The notes beneath the pieces were generated by a model, which saw nothing but the letters and a program-made list of their open reading frames with translations, did no database searches and was not told the origin of the DNA. Position numbers and translations under genes: made by a program. Below are positions 43,224-50,518 of a stretch of 64,000 bases of DNA, one piece after another (the stretch's first letter is position 1; the number at the start of each line of letters is the position of its first letter). Source of the DNA: WTGU01 sp965200925 (GTDB lineage Bacteria > Pseudomonadota > Alphaproteobacteria > UBA828); NCBI GenBank assembly GCA_965200925.1, contig OZ241738.1, forward strand, positions 992,001 to 1,056,000. Reading direction: 5' to 3'.

Positions 43224-43630
43224 GCTTCCTGGTCGATACCTGCGCCTTGTCAGAGTTGATCAAGCCGAAGCCGGCGCCTCGGGTCTCCGGCTGGTTCGAC
43301 GCTGCGCCGCCCGAGACCCTGTTCGTCAGCGTCCTCACTCTGGGGGAAATCCGCAAGGGAGTCGAAAGGCTCGGGGACGGCCGCCGCCGCGACCGGATCA
43401 CCGTGTGGCTGGAGACGGCGCTGCCGGACTGGTTCGAGGACCGCGTCCTGCCGGTCGATGTGGGCGTCGCCGACGAGTGGGGGCGCCTTGTCGCCCGGCT
43501 TCCGCGCGTTCCCGCCATCGATGGGCTGATCGCCGCGACCGCGCTCCGGCACCGCCTCACGGTCGTCACCCGCAACGAGGCCGACTTCGCCGACACGGGC
43601 GTTCCCCTCCTGAATCCGTGGAACGATTGA
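43220..43630 (+). CDS. vapC: VapC-type PIN-domain ribonuclease toxin
   Basis: A 136-residue PIN-domain protein with GTG start. The acidic residues are all present: Asp in FLVDTCALSELIK, Glu in LTLGEIRKG, Asp in AIDGLIAATAL, and the VVTRNEADFADTG end motif. VapC toxins cut RNA (often tRNA or 23S rRNA) in a Mg-dependent way and are held inactive by the cognate antitoxin, here the overlapping Phd-type gene. An intact active-site quartet suggests a functional toxin. Confidence 0.9.
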   Translation: MSFLVDTCALSELIKPKPAPRVSGWFDAAPPETLFVSVLTLGEIRKGVERLGDGRRRDRITVWLETALPDWFEDRVLPVDVGVADEWGRLVARLPRVPAIDGLIAATALRHRLTVVTRNEADFADTGVPLLNPWND

Positions 43631-43739
43631 AACAGGCGGTGACGGCGCGCGCGAACGCCCGCGACCGGGCGCGTCCTTTTCCGACGATTCTAGTGCGCTT
43701 ACACTCGGGTGCGACGGAGTCCCCGGAGGAAACCTCCCC

Positions 43740-44264
43740 ATGACGATCGAGCGAAAGATCGAAGCGGCGGGCCTCGTGCTGCCGCGGATCGAGGACAGCT
43801 ACAGGAACAACCCGTCCGGTGCGAAATACGTCTCGCATTACGCGGTCGGGCGCGTCCTCTACCTCTCGGGCTGCACGCCCGCGAAGGATGGCGAACCCTA
43901 TCTTCCCGGCGTGCTCGGCGTGGACCGGACGGTCGAGGAGGGCTACGAGGCGGCGCGCCAGTGCATGCTCTGCTATCTCGGCATGATCAAATACGCCCTC
44001 GGCGCCCTCGACCGGATGCACCGGATGCTCCACCTCGTCGGCTACGTGAACTCCGGCCCGGATTTCGTCGACCAGCCGCGGGTCGTCAACGGCGCGGTCG
44101 ACCTCCTCGTCGCGCTCTACGGACGCCGCGCGATGCCGACGCGCGCCGCCATCGGCTGCCGCGGCCTCGCAGTGAACCATTCGGTCGAGCTGATCGCGAC
44201 GGTAGAGTTCGACGGCGGCACCATCGCCCCCGCCCTCGCCCGCGACGGAACGACCGTGGAATAG
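43740..44264 (+). CDS. RidA/YjgF family protein
   Basis: A 174-residue member of the RidA (Rid/YER057c/UK114) family, longer than the about 130-residue archetype. VGRVLYLSGCTPAKDG and ALDRMHRMLHLVGYVNS mark the trimer core. MPTRAAIGCRGLAVNHSVELIATVEF carries the arginine and glutamate of the active pocket. RidA hydrolyses reactive enamines and imines released by PLP enzymes; the longer types are usually in catabolic operons. GGAGG lies 8-10 bases before the ATG. Its relation to the PLP enzymes at 26-31 kb is speculative. Confidence 0.82.
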   Translation: MTIERKIEAAGLVLPRIEDSYRNNPSGAKYVSHYAVGRVLYLSGCTPAKDGEPYLPGVLGVDRTVEEGYEAARQCMLCYLGMIKYALGALDRMHRMLHLVGYVNSGPDFVDQPRVVNGAVDLLVALYGRRAMPTRAAIGCRGLAVNHSVELIATVEFDGGTIAPALARDGTTVE

Positions 44265-44294
44265 CGCGCCCCGCGCCCGAACCGCCGCGCCGCC

Positions 44295-45284
44295 ATGAAG
44301 GCCGTCCTCTGCAAGGCCTTCGGCCCGCCTGCCGCGCTCGCGGTCGAGACCGTCGATCCGCCGTCCCTCGCGCCCGGCTCCGTCCGCATCGCCGTCCACG
44401 CGGTCGGCGTGAACTTTCCGGACCTGCTGCTGGTCGAGGGCAAATACCAGCTCCGCCCGCCTTTCCCCTTCAGCCCCGGTCTCGAATGCGCGGGCACCGT
44501 CATCGAGAGCGGCGGCGACGTCGCGGATGTGGCGGTCGGCGCCCGGGTGCTGGCGTTCCGCCCCTACGGCTGCATGGCCGAACAGGTGGCGGTACCCGCT
44601 TCCTCCGTCGTCGCCATCCCGGCGACGATGCCGTTCGACGCGGCCGCCGCCTTTCCCGTGGTCTACGGCACCGGCTATCACGCCCTGGTCGGGCGGGCGG
44701 CGCTTGCGCCCGGCGAGACCCTGCTGGTGCACGGTGCCTCCGGCGGAGTCGGCCTCGCCGCGGTGGAGATCGGCAAACGGCTCGGAGCCACGGTGATCGC
44801 GACCGCGAGCAGTGACGAAAAGCTCGCTCTCGCACGGACACACGGCGCCGCCCACCTCGTGAACACGCGCGGCGAGGACATTCGCGCCCGGGTCAAGGCG
44901 TTGACCGACGGGCGCGGCGCCGACGTCGTCTTCGACCCGGTAGGCGGCGACATCTTCGACGAGTCCATGCGCTGCATCGCATGGCGCGGGCGGCTGCTGG
45001 TGATCGGCTTCGCCTCCGGCCGCATCGCGGAAGCCAGGACCAATCTCATCCTCCTCAAGGAATGCAGCGTCGTCGGCGTCGCCTGGGGATCCTTCGCCGA
45101 GCGCGACCCTGCCGCCAACCGGGCTTATTTCGCCAAGCTGCTGCGCTGGCACGCCGCGGGCGCCCTCAAGCCCCACGTTTCCCGCCGCCTGCCGCTCGCC
45201 GAGGCGCAGGCGGCGCTCGAAGCCTTCCGCTCCCGCCAAGTCGTCGGCAAACAGGTTCTCACGGTGGAGCAGCCCGAGCGCTGA
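44295..45284 (+). CDS. NADPH:quinone oxidoreductase family protein
   Basis: A 329-residue zinc-free medium-chain dehydrogenase. The N-terminal GroES-like fold contains VGVNFPDLLLVEGKYQ and FSPGLECAGTV. The Rossmann motif VHGASGGVGLAAVEIGK is followed by TNLILLKECSVVGVAWG. It ends with FRSRQVVGKQVLTV. Related proteins reduce quinones or enones using NADPH. It is 30 bases downstream of the RidA-like gene and likely co-transcribed. The substrate is unknown. Confidence 0.87.
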   Translation: MKAVLCKAFGPPAALAVETVDPPSLAPGSVRIAVHAVGVNFPDLLLVEGKYQLRPPFPFSPGLECAGTVIESGGDVADVAVGARVLAFRPYGCMAEQVAVPASSVVAIPATMPFDAAAAFPVVYGTGYHALVGRAALAPGETLLVHGASGGVGLAAVEIGKRLGATVIATASSDEKLALARTHGAAHLVNTRGEDIRARVKALTDGRGADVVFDPVGGDIFDESMRCIAWRGRLLVIGFASGRIAEARTNLILLKECSVVGVAWGSFAERDPAANRAYFAKLLRWHAAGALKPHVSRRLPLAEAQAALEAFRSRQVVGKQVLTVEQPER

Positions 45285-45308
45285 CTCCGCGCCGCCGCCG
45301 GCCCTCCC

Positions 45309-45614
45309 CTATCCCCCGCTTGCGCGCAGCACCATCGCGAGCGCGCGAACGCCGATCGCCGCCACGTCGCGCTCCAGATAGGTAACGGATGAAATCCCGG
45401 CGCAGCGCCAGACTGTCCGCGTCGCTGTCGGCCAGGAAGCTGTCGGGAAAGCCGCCGCGCAGCCACAATCGCTCGCGACGGGCGCGGGTGTTCTCCACTT
45501 CGAGGGCGGGCAGCGGGGCCATGTCGGCATACGTGATGCGCCCGGCCAGCGTCTCACCCGATCGGCGCAACAGGTCGATGGATGCCGACCCCAGGACGAG
45601 AAAGCGGCCTCTCC
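45309..45614 (-). pseudogene. Fragment of AAA ATPase with DUF4143 domain
   Basis: On the minus strand, about 45614 downward reads RFLVLGSASIDLLRRSGETL, then RITYADMAPL, LWLRGGFPDSFLADSD and LRRDFIR: the linker between the AAA core and DUF4143. A single extra T (CGTTACC for CGTACC) then breaks the frame. The next frame continues TYLERDVAAIGVRALAMV and stops at 45309. Both the ATPase core and most of DUF4143 are missing, so it is a decayed fragment. It fills most of the 432-base gap between the quinone oxidoreductase and LLM genes. Confidence 0.78.
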
Positions 45615-45716
45615 CCTTCCCCTTGCACCACCCCTGTCGATGGCGTCCGCTTCGGCCGTATCGGCTACAATCGGCGGCGGCAGGTTGCTTCCTGCCGGCC
45701 GCGAACGGTGGGAACC

Positions 45717-46778
45717 ATGGTCACCTTCGGCTTGTTCTGCCTCATGGGCTACCGGGACCGGGGCAGTCGGGTCTCCGGGGTGCTCGGTAACGCGGTCCGC
45801 ATGGTCCGGTGGGCGGAGGACGCGGGCTTCGAGGCGGCTTGGTTCGCCGAGCATCACTTCTCCAACTACTGCGTCTGCCCGTCGCCGCTCCTGATGGTCG
45901 CCCACTGCGCCGGCAGGACCGAGCGGATCAAGCTCGGCCCGGCCGTGATCGTGGTGCCGCTCTACCAACCGGTCCGGCTCGTCGCCGAGATCGGCATGGC
46001 GTCGGCGCTCTGCGGCGGCCGCCTCCTGCTGGGGCTCGGCAGCGGCTACCAGCCGTTCGAATTCGAGCGCTTCGGTGCCGACCTCGGCGATTCCAAGGCG
46101 CGGCTCGAGGAGTTCCTCGCGCTCATGGAGCGCGCCTATGCCGGGGAGACGTTTGCCTTCGACGGTGCCTTCACCTCCCTGCCGGAAACGAGCATCAGCA
46201 CGCGACCGCCGGAGGGCGTCCCGTCGATCTGGATCGCCGGCGATTCGGAGGCCACCCATCGGCTCGCCGCGCAGCGCGGCTTCGTCCCGATCATCACCGG
46301 CCGCGCCCAGGGGAGCGGCTATCTGGCCGAGCAACGGGCGCGAATCGATGCGTCCTACGCCGCAGAGGGCGCGGGGCCCGCGCCCGAACTGGGCGTGCTG
46401 CGCTTCGCCTGCGTGACGGAGAGCGACGCGGAAACGCGGGATTTCCTGGCCAACGCCCGGCAGCAGATGCGCTTCGCCGCCGCCCTCCGCAACCGCCAGG
46501 AGGCGATCGACCGCGGCATGTTGATCGAACGCCCCGTGCCGGGCGAAGCCTCCCTGGACGAGATGGCGGAGACCCTGCCGGTGGGCGACACGACCACGGT
46601 AGCGGCGCGCCTGCTCGCCGACATCCGCGCATCCCGAGCCACCCACGTGATGCTGAACGTCCAGGCCACGGGCTCGACCATGGAGCAGGCGGAACGAACC
46701 ATCGCCGCCTTCGGCCGCGACATCCGGCCCGCGATCGAGCGCGGCCTCGCCGGCGCCGAGCCGACGCGGGCGCCATAG
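45717..46778 (+). CDS. LLM class flavin-dependent oxidoreductase
   Basis: A 353-residue luciferase-like monooxygenase fold protein, read from ATG 45717 (MVTFGLFCLMGYRDRG); the upstream extension of the frame overlaps the ATPase fragment and is not protein-like. DAGFEAAWFAEHHFSNYCVC and AVIVVPLYQPVRLVAEIGMA are standard. GRLLLGLGSGYQPFEFERFG and IWIAGDSEATHRLAAQRGF support FMN or F420 binding. It presumably oxygenates a small organic substrate. Convergent with cobT, 20 bases away. Confidence 0.86.
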   Translation: MVTFGLFCLMGYRDRGSRVSGVLGNAVRMVRWAEDAGFEAAWFAEHHFSNYCVCPSPLLMVAHCAGRTERIKLGPAVIVVPLYQPVRLVAEIGMASALCGGRLLLGLGSGYQPFEFERFGADLGDSKARLEEFLALMERAYAGETFAFDGAFTSLPETSISTRPPEGVPSIWIAGDSEATHRLAAQRGFVPIITGRAQGSGYLAEQRARIDASYAAEGAGPAPELGVLRFACVTESDAETRDFLANARQQMRFAAALRNRQEAIDRGMLIERPVPGEASLDEMAETLPVGDTTTVAARLLADIRASRATHVMLNVQATGSTMEQAERTIAAFGRDIRPAIERGLAGAEPTRAP

Positions 46779-46798
46779 AGCGTTCCCGATGCGCGGGG

Positions 46799-47842
46799 CT
46801 ACGGCGTTCGGTGCACGGGGCCGCTGACGCCGGCTTCCGCGAAGCTCGCCATGCCGTTGTGGGTCGCCACCGCCAAGCGCACGAGGGCGGCCGCCAGGGC
46901 AGCGCCGGAGGCTTCGCCCAAGCGCATGTCGAGGGCGAGCAGCGGCTCCAGGGCAAGCGCCTCCAGCAGCCGCCCGTGCCCCGGTTCGGCCGAGCGATGG
47001 GCCGCCCGTGCGTGGTCGAGGCCATCGCCGCGCAGCCGCGCGACGACGGCGGCGGCGGCAGTGCAAACGAAGCCGTCGAGCAGCACGGGTACGCGCCGGT
47101 GCCGGGCCGCGACCACGGCACCGGCGAGCGCGGCCATCTCGCGGCCGCCGACGCGGGCGAGCGCCGCGAGCGGATCGTCCAAAGCGGCACCGTGGCGTGC
47201 CAGCGCCGCGTCGACGGCCGCCGCCTTGCGCGCGAGGCCCGCCCGGTCCACGCCGGTGCCGGGGCCGACCCACGACGCGCCGGCACCGCCGAACAATGCC
47301 GCCGCCAGCGCCGCCGCGGCGGTCGTGTTGCCGATCCCCATCTCGCCGAGGCAGAGGAGGTCCGCCTCTTTCCCGACGGCCGCCATGCCGGCGTCGAGCG
47401 CCGAGACGCATCCCGCCTCGTCGAGAGCGGGCGCCTCGGTCATGTCCTCGGTCGGCGCGTCGAGAGAGAGCGGCACTACCGTCAAGCGCGCGCCCAGCGC
47501 CGTAGCGAGCTGGTTGATAGCCGCGCCGCCCGCCTCGAAATTGGCCACCATCTGTGCGGTGACGGCCGGCGGATAGGCCGAGACGCCGCGCGCGGCGACG
47601 CCGTGATTGCCGGCAAACACCAGGATGCGGATGCGTTCGGCGCGCGGCGGGTGCCGCCCCTGCCAGGCGGTGGCCCACGCGGCGAGGGATTCGAGCCTGC
47701 CGAGCGCGCCCGCCGGCTTGACGAGGCGGGCCTCGCGCGCCCGGGCACACGCCGCCGCCGCGCCGTCCGGCCCCGGCATGTGCGAGACCCGCTCGCGGAA
47801 AGCGTTCAAGGAGCCGAGCGGCGGGTGGTCGGATGTGACCAT
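46799..47842 (-). CDS. cobT: Nicotinate-nucleotide--dimethylbenzimidazole phosphoribosyltransferase
   Basis: A 347-residue protein read from ATG 47842; the frame extends 34 codons further but the usual family length (about 340-350) favours this start. KPAGALGRLESLAAW, VFAGNHGVAARGVSAYP, LCLGEMGIGNTTAAAAL and DGFVCTAAAAV are diagnostic, and the end (FAEAGVS) carries the catalytic glutamate. It activates dimethylbenzimidazole to alpha-ribazole phosphate for the lower ligand of cobalamin. Divergent from cobS with about 100 bases between the starts. No B12 riboswitch is visible there. Confidence 0.93.
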   Translation of the reverse strand: MVTSDHPPLGSLNAFRERVSHMPGPDGAAAACARAREARLVKPAGALGRLESLAAWATAWQGRHPPRAERIRILVFAGNHGVAARGVSAYPPAVTAQMVANFEAGGAAINQLATALGARLTVVPLSLDAPTEDMTEAPALDEAGCVSALDAGMAAVGKEADLLCLGEMGIGNTTAAAALAAALFGGAGASWVGPGTGVDRAGLARKAAAVDAALARHGAALDDPLAALARVGGREMAALAGAVVAARHRRVPVLLDGFVCTAAAAVVARLRGDGLDHARAAHRSAEPGHGRLLEALALEPLLALDMRLGEASGAALAAALVRLAVATHNGMASFAEAGVSGPVHRTP

Positions 47843-47942
47843 GTCGCGAAACGGATCACCGAGGGTTTCTTGGCGCAGGCGGCGGCGTGGCCTATAAGGC
47901 GTCGGAAGAATGCCGGGGCCGCTCGGCTCGGGCAAGGGGAAC

Positions 47943-48749
47943 ATGCGCTACGACGCCCACGACGAGGAGCCTTGGCGGCGAGCGGCGTCCCGTTCGGCCC
48001 GCGCTTGGTGGAATGATCTTCGGGCGGCCCTCCGTTTCCTCACCCGCCTTCCGCTGAAGCCGGCGCCCGCCGAAGGCGCGGATCCGCCGCTCGGGCGGGC
48101 TGTCCGGGCCTTTCCCCTCGTCGGCGGGCTCATCGGCCTGCTCGCCGGCGTGGTCTACGCCATCGCCAGCGGCCTGGGCCTGCCGGACATCGTAGCGGCG
48201 GTGCTCGCCGCGGGCGCCCTCGCGCTGGCCACCGGCGCGCTGCACGAAGACGGCCTGGCCGACATGGCTGACGGCTTCGGCGGCGGCGAGTCGCGCACGG
48301 ACAAGCTCGCGATCATGCGCGACAGCCGCATCGGCGTGTACGGCGTGATCGCCCTGGTCGTTGTGCTCGCGGCGAAGGTCGGCGCGATCGCCGACATCGA
48401 GCGGGCAGGCCTGGTCATCGCCGCCATGGTGAGCGCCGCCGCCGTCTCGCGCGCGGCGATGCCGGCGATTGCGCTCTGGATGGAGCCGGCGCGGAGCGAT
48501 GGCCTCGCGAGCACCGCAGGCCGCCCGCCGGCGCCCCAGGTCTGGACCGGACTGGGGCTCGCGCTGGTGCTCGCGGTCGGCCTGCTCGCCTGGACCGGCC
48601 TGGTCGCCTTCCTCGTCGCCGGCCTGGGCGCCGCTTTCGTCGCTTGGCTCGCCGCCCGGCAGGTCGGCGGTCATACGGGGGACGTGCTGGGCGGTGCCCA
48701 GCAGATCGCCGAAGTCCTCTTCCTCCTCGCCCTCGCGGCGCTGCGATGA
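47943..48749 (+). CDS. cobS: Adenosylcobinamide-GDP ribazoletransferase
   Basis: A 268-residue integral membrane protein; ATG 47943 is chosen, with an alternative in-frame ATG at 47910. LRAALRFLTRLPL opens the family pattern. GALHEDGLADMADGFGGG with the following IMRDSRIGVYG is the conserved metal/GDP-cobinamide site. There are about six helices rich in alanine and leucine, and AARQVGGHTGDVLGGAQQ near the end. It joins alpha-ribazole (phosphate) to adenosylcobinamide-GDP at the inner membrane. The stop overlaps the next gene by ATGA. Confidence 0.92.
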   Translation: MRYDAHDEEPWRRAASRSARAWWNDLRAALRFLTRLPLKPAPAEGADPPLGRAVRAFPLVGGLIGLLAGVVYAIASGLGLPDIVAAVLAAGALALATGALHEDGLADMADGFGGGESRTDKLAIMRDSRIGVYGVIALVVVLAAKVGAIADIERAGLVIAAMVSAAAVSRAAMPAIALWMEPARSDGLASTAGRPPAPQVWTGLGLALVLAVGLLAWTGLVAFLVAGLGAAFVAWLAARQVGGHTGDVLGGAQQIAEVLFLLALAALR

Positions 48750-49393
48750 GCGGAAGCGCCGTCGTCACCCGTTGGTGGTGGATCCGCCACGCGCCGGTCG
48801 TGAACCATGGCGGTCGTCTCTACGGCCAGACCGACCTCTCGGCGGACACCAGCGAGCGGGCGCGGTTCGAAGCGCTCGCCCGCGTCCTGCCGGCCGGCGC
48901 CGTCTGGCTCGCGAGCGCACTCCGGCGCACCCACGAGACCGCGGCCGCGATCGTCGACGCGACCGCCGACCCGGGGCATGAGACACCGCGCTGGGCCGTC
49001 GAACCCGACCTCGGGGAACAGGATTTCGGCGCGTGGCAAGGGCTGACATGGGACGAACTCGCCGCGCATCGGGGCGGTCTCGCGCACAAATACTGGGTGG
49101 CACCGGCGGACTTCGTGCCGCCGGGGGGTGAGAGCTTCGCCCAACTGGTGGAACGGGTGACGCCGGTCATCGACCGCAGGACGGCGCGGCACGAAGGCGG
49201 AAACATCGTCGCCGTGGCCCATGGCGGCTCGATTCGCGCCGCCCTCGCCCTGGCCCTCGGCCTCGCGCCGGAGCGGGCGCTCGCCTTCAGCATCGACAAT
49301 CTCTCGATCACCCGCATCGACCGAGTCGACGGCCCCGCGGCGGGCGGGGCTTGGCGCGTGGTCGCGGTCAACCGCCCGGCCGCTTCGCCTTGA
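48746..49393 (+). CDS. cobC: Histidine phosphatase, probable alpha-ribazole phosphatase
   Basis: A 215-residue histidine-phosphatase-superfamily protein. TRWWWIRHAPV carries the phospho-accepting histidine (RHA in place of the usual RHG). GQTDLSADTSE, SALRRTHETAAAI and AVAHGGSIRAAL (second histidine) complete the pocket. The 4-base overlap with cobS and neighbouring cobT strongly suggest the alpha-ribazole-5-phosphate phosphatase role, finishing the nucleotide loop. A general phosphatase is the alternative. Confidence 0.83.
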   Translation: MSGSAVVTRWWWIRHAPVVNHGGRLYGQTDLSADTSERARFEALARVLPAGAVWLASALRRTHETAAAIVDATADPGHETPRWAVEPDLGEQDFGAWQGLTWDELAAHRGGLAHKYWVAPADFVPPGGESFAQLVERVTPVIDRRTARHEGGNIVAVAHGGSIRAALALALGLAPERALAFSIDNLSITRIDRVDGPAAGGAWRVVAVNRPAASP

Positions 49394-49563
49394 CCGTCGC
49401 GACGCCCACGGTGGTTCCTTCACGAGCCACGCTCCCCCGGGCGCAGGCGTCCCCGCCGCCATGCACGCTGGCGGCGCAGGCAGGAGCGCGGATGCCATTG
49501 GCCAGTTTCCCCCACATGCAGGGTTCAAGGACAGGACTCATGACCCGAGCGCGCGCGGGGCCA

Positions 49564-49713
49564 TCAGGCTTCGGTGTGGCGCTGATCGTCGGCGACGCGT
49601 TGCTGCCGCAAGGCAGCGGCCGGCTGGCGGTAGCCGCTGACGGCGATCATGGCGGCGATGCCGAACCAGATGCCGGCGGCGGCGATGAGCGCTGCGACGC
49701 TTCCGGCTTCCAT
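49564..49713 (-). CDS. Possible small membrane protein (49 aa)
   Basis: ATG 49713 to TGA 49564, with an AGGGA ribosome site 7 bases upstream. The sequence begins MEAGSVAALIAAAGIWFGIA, forming one hydrophobic helix, followed by a polar tail with RQPAAALRQQRVADDQRH. This helix-plus-charged-tail layout is common in tiny inner-membrane proteins. It lies alone in the 372-base gap between cobC and the HTH-GIY-YIG gene, where I see nothing else except a short inverted repeat (GATAA/TTATC, 49739-49754). Without homologues it could be a chance frame. Confidence 0.4.
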   Translation of the reverse strand: MEAGSVAALIAAAGIWFGIAAMIAVSGYRQPAAALRQQRVADDQRHTEA

Positions 49714-49765
49714 GGCGGGTCCCTGTCGGGTTACTTCCGATAAGACCGTTTATCAGGTTCTGAGC

Positions 49766-50497
49766 CTAGTTGTGCTGCTGGTTAATTTGGGGGCGCAGCA
49801 ACTGAATCAATACAGCTTCAATTTTCCTACGTATGGAGTCATTTTCTATCCTAATGTATTTCGCAGATGTTATCGTCCTCCTGTTATACCATTTCTTTTC
49901 TGAATGGCCATTACGGCCATTAATCCTTTGTGCTATATTATTGGATTGTCCCACATACACGGCATTCCCGTTTCGATCCAACAGCGCATAAATACCCCCT
50001 ACATCATTAAGAATCCTTCTTATTTCATTTTCATCATGCGGAAGGAAGTCCTCCATGTCTCCTATCATATCCACAGGTTGATTTTGGTCGTTTGCCTCGA
50101 CCATCGGCGCGTTATCACCTTCGCAATCACTCTCCCCGTCGCCCGGAGCAGACACGCCCAGAGCATTTGCCAATTTAGCAATAGTTCCTCTCTGGGGAGC
50201 GGTTTCCCCTCTCTCTGTATTGCTAATGGTTACGAACGACACCCTGGCCCTATTTGCCAACTCTCTCTGGGTCAGACCCGCTCCGTCCCTCTCTCTACGC
50301 AGCCATTGAGCTATGCTTTGCGGGCGAAGCGGACCAAGTATCCTCTCCAACTCCGCTATACGCGCATCAGAAGGATAGGTCCTGCCGCTGATCCAATTGT
50401 TTACAGTCGGCGGTGCCACGCCGAGTTCCCTGGCGAGTTGCGCCTGAGTGTATCCCATCCTTTCCAGCGCTTCCGCGATCAGTTTCCCGATATCCAT
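49766..50497 (-). CDS. Two XRE-type HTH domains fused to a GIY-YIG nuclease domain
   Basis: A 243-residue protein. HTH 1 (residues 4-55): LERMGYTQAQLARELGVAPP and TVNNWISGRTYP. HTH 2 (62-115): AGLTQRELANRARVSFVTIS and NTERGETAP. An acidic linker (about 118-163) leads to a GIY-YIG domain with GIY at 168-170, YVG at 181-183, Arg191, Glu227 and Asn239, a complete catalytic set. The sequence is markedly AT-richer than its surroundings. It starts 21 bases after clpA on the same strand. DNA binding plus cutting is inferred; biological role unknown. Confidence 0.85.
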   Translation of the reverse strand: MDIGKLIAEALERMGYTQAQLARELGVAPPTVNNWISGRTYPSDARIAELERILGPLRPQSIAQWLRRERDGAGLTQRELANRARVSFVTISNTERGETAPQRGTIAKLANALGVSAPGDGESDCEGDNAPMVEANDQNQPVDMIGDMEDFLPHDENEIRRILNDVGGIYALLDRNGNAVYVGQSNNIAQRINGRNGHSEKKWYNRRTITSAKYIRIENDSIRRKIEAVLIQLLRPQINQQHN

Positions 50498-50518
50498 AGC
50501 TCCATGTTCCTCGACTGC

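Noticed and set aside
45309..47750. 813-codon minus-strand open frame
   Set aside because: Overlaps the LLM oxidoreductase and cobT in other frames. Only its last 25 or so residues are meaningful, as part of the DUF4143 remnant.
49739..49754. GATAA/TTATC inverted repeat as rho-independent terminator
   Set aside because: Stem of only 5 pairs, A/T-rich, without a U-run; too weak to call.
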